From assembly GCA_015222595.1 (NCBI GenBank), contig JADFVP010000250.1, positions 1-5,460 of the forward strand: a DNA stretch of 5,460 nucleotides, given 5' to 3'. The stretch's first letter is position 1, and each line of letters opens with the position of its first letter. Below are positions 5,189 to 5,460 of this stretch, in pieces. This stretch comes from Pseudomonadota bacterium (lineage in GTDB: Bacteria; Desulfobacterota; GWC2-55-46; JADFVP01). Made by a program: the position numbers and the translations under genes. The notes beneath the pieces were generated by a model that had not been told where the DNA came from, ran no database searches, and worked only from the letters and a program-made list of their open reading frames with translations.

Positions 5189-5460
5189 TACGGATAAACC
5201 TTCTGCCGGTAAGAGCAGCCAAGAAGAAAGAGTCGGTACGCTTCCAGTATACGGTTGCGGGCCTTGTAACGTTTCTGGCCCTGGCAGCTTCTCTGGCCGT
5301 CTACTTTACCGCGCGTAGCGAGGCTTCCGTGGTGGCAGGGCAGATCTCTAGCGGCCAGCAGGAGCTTACGCAGCTGAAGAAAAAGATAGGCGAACTCTCC
5401 AAGATCAAGAAACAGAAGAAGGTTGTCGAGGAGAAGCTCAAGATAATCAAGAATCTGGAG
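5185..5460 (+). CDS. pilN: Type IV pilus assembly protein PilN, N-terminal part, cut by window edge
   Basis: The first 92 codons, open to the right edge. PilN is a bitopic inner-membrane protein that pairs with PilO in the periplasm and holds PilM through its cytoplasmic tail. The start MIRINLLPVRAAKKK contains the INLLP motif (4-8) that family structures show docking into PilM. A membrane helix follows at about 22-42 (QYTVAGLVTF then LALAASLAVYF), then a charged, lysine- and glutamate-rich coiled-coil segment from about 50 to the window end (LTQLKKKIGELSKI, VVEEKLKIIKNLE), as expected for the PilN-PilO coiled coil. The ATG overlaps the pilM stop and has a strong Shine-Dalgarno. The periplasmic ferredoxin-like domain and the expected pilO, pilP and pilQ would lie beyond the edge. 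Confidence 0.95.
   Translation, partial: MIRINLLPVRAAKKKESVRFQYTVAGLVTFLALAASLAVYFTARSEASVVAGQISSGQQELTQLKKKIGELSKIKKQKKVVEEKLKIIKNLE

Noticed and set aside
1..5460. Mobile elements, CRISPR arrays, toxin-antitoxin or defence genes
   Set aside because: No transposase or integrase motifs, no regularly spaced repeats and no toxin partner beside the small HTH gene; its neighbour is clearly pilM.

Overview
The window is an ordinary-looking type IV pilus (T4P) biogenesis and regulation locus from a Gram-negative bacterium. PilM and PilN are inner-membrane alignment-complex proteins. They sit beside a prepilin peptidase, a two-component pair with a sigma-54 activator, and a small Xre-type DNA-binding protein. 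This combination, with moderate GC and heavy use of the ATA isoleucine codon in the first three genes, fits a Desulfobacterota/Myxococcota ('deltaproteobacterial') or neighbouring candidate lineage. That placement is an inference from gene content and style, and the sequence alone does not settle it.

Layout, all genes on the + strand: (1) 1-430, the C-terminal part of a prepilin peptidase (PilD), cut by the left edge. (2) 483-2069, a membrane sensor histidine kinase. (3) 2075-3427, an NtrC/PilR-type sigma-54-dependent response regulator, closed by a good intrinsic terminator at 3427-3463. (4) 3464-3895, about 430 bp without a gene. It is AT-rich in its second half and contains a likely sigma-70 promoter (3757-3785), a CRP-like palindrome (3825-3840) and several short inverted repeats. 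(5) 3896-4099, a 67-residue helix-turn-helix protein. (6) 4115-5188, PilM. (7) 5185-5460, the start of PilN, overlapping the PilM stop by four bases and running off the right edge.

Two transcription units are likely. The first (pilD, kinase, regulator) processes prepilins and senses a periplasmic signal to drive sigma-54 promoters. The second (HTH gene, pilM, pilN and presumably pilO/P/Q beyond the edge) builds the inner-membrane platform, in which PilM binds the N-terminal INLLP motif of PilN on the cytoplasmic side. No pilin gene lies between the regulator and pilM, and no GG-N10-GC sigma-54 core was found in the intergenic region on either strand, so the regulator's targets probably lie elsewhere.

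I found no evidence for a new defence system, mobile element, CRISPR array or RNA gene. The points most worth a second look are the HTH gene heading the pilMN operon and its control region, the kinase architecture (which is not that of classical PilS), and a substituted sensor I residue in the regulator.
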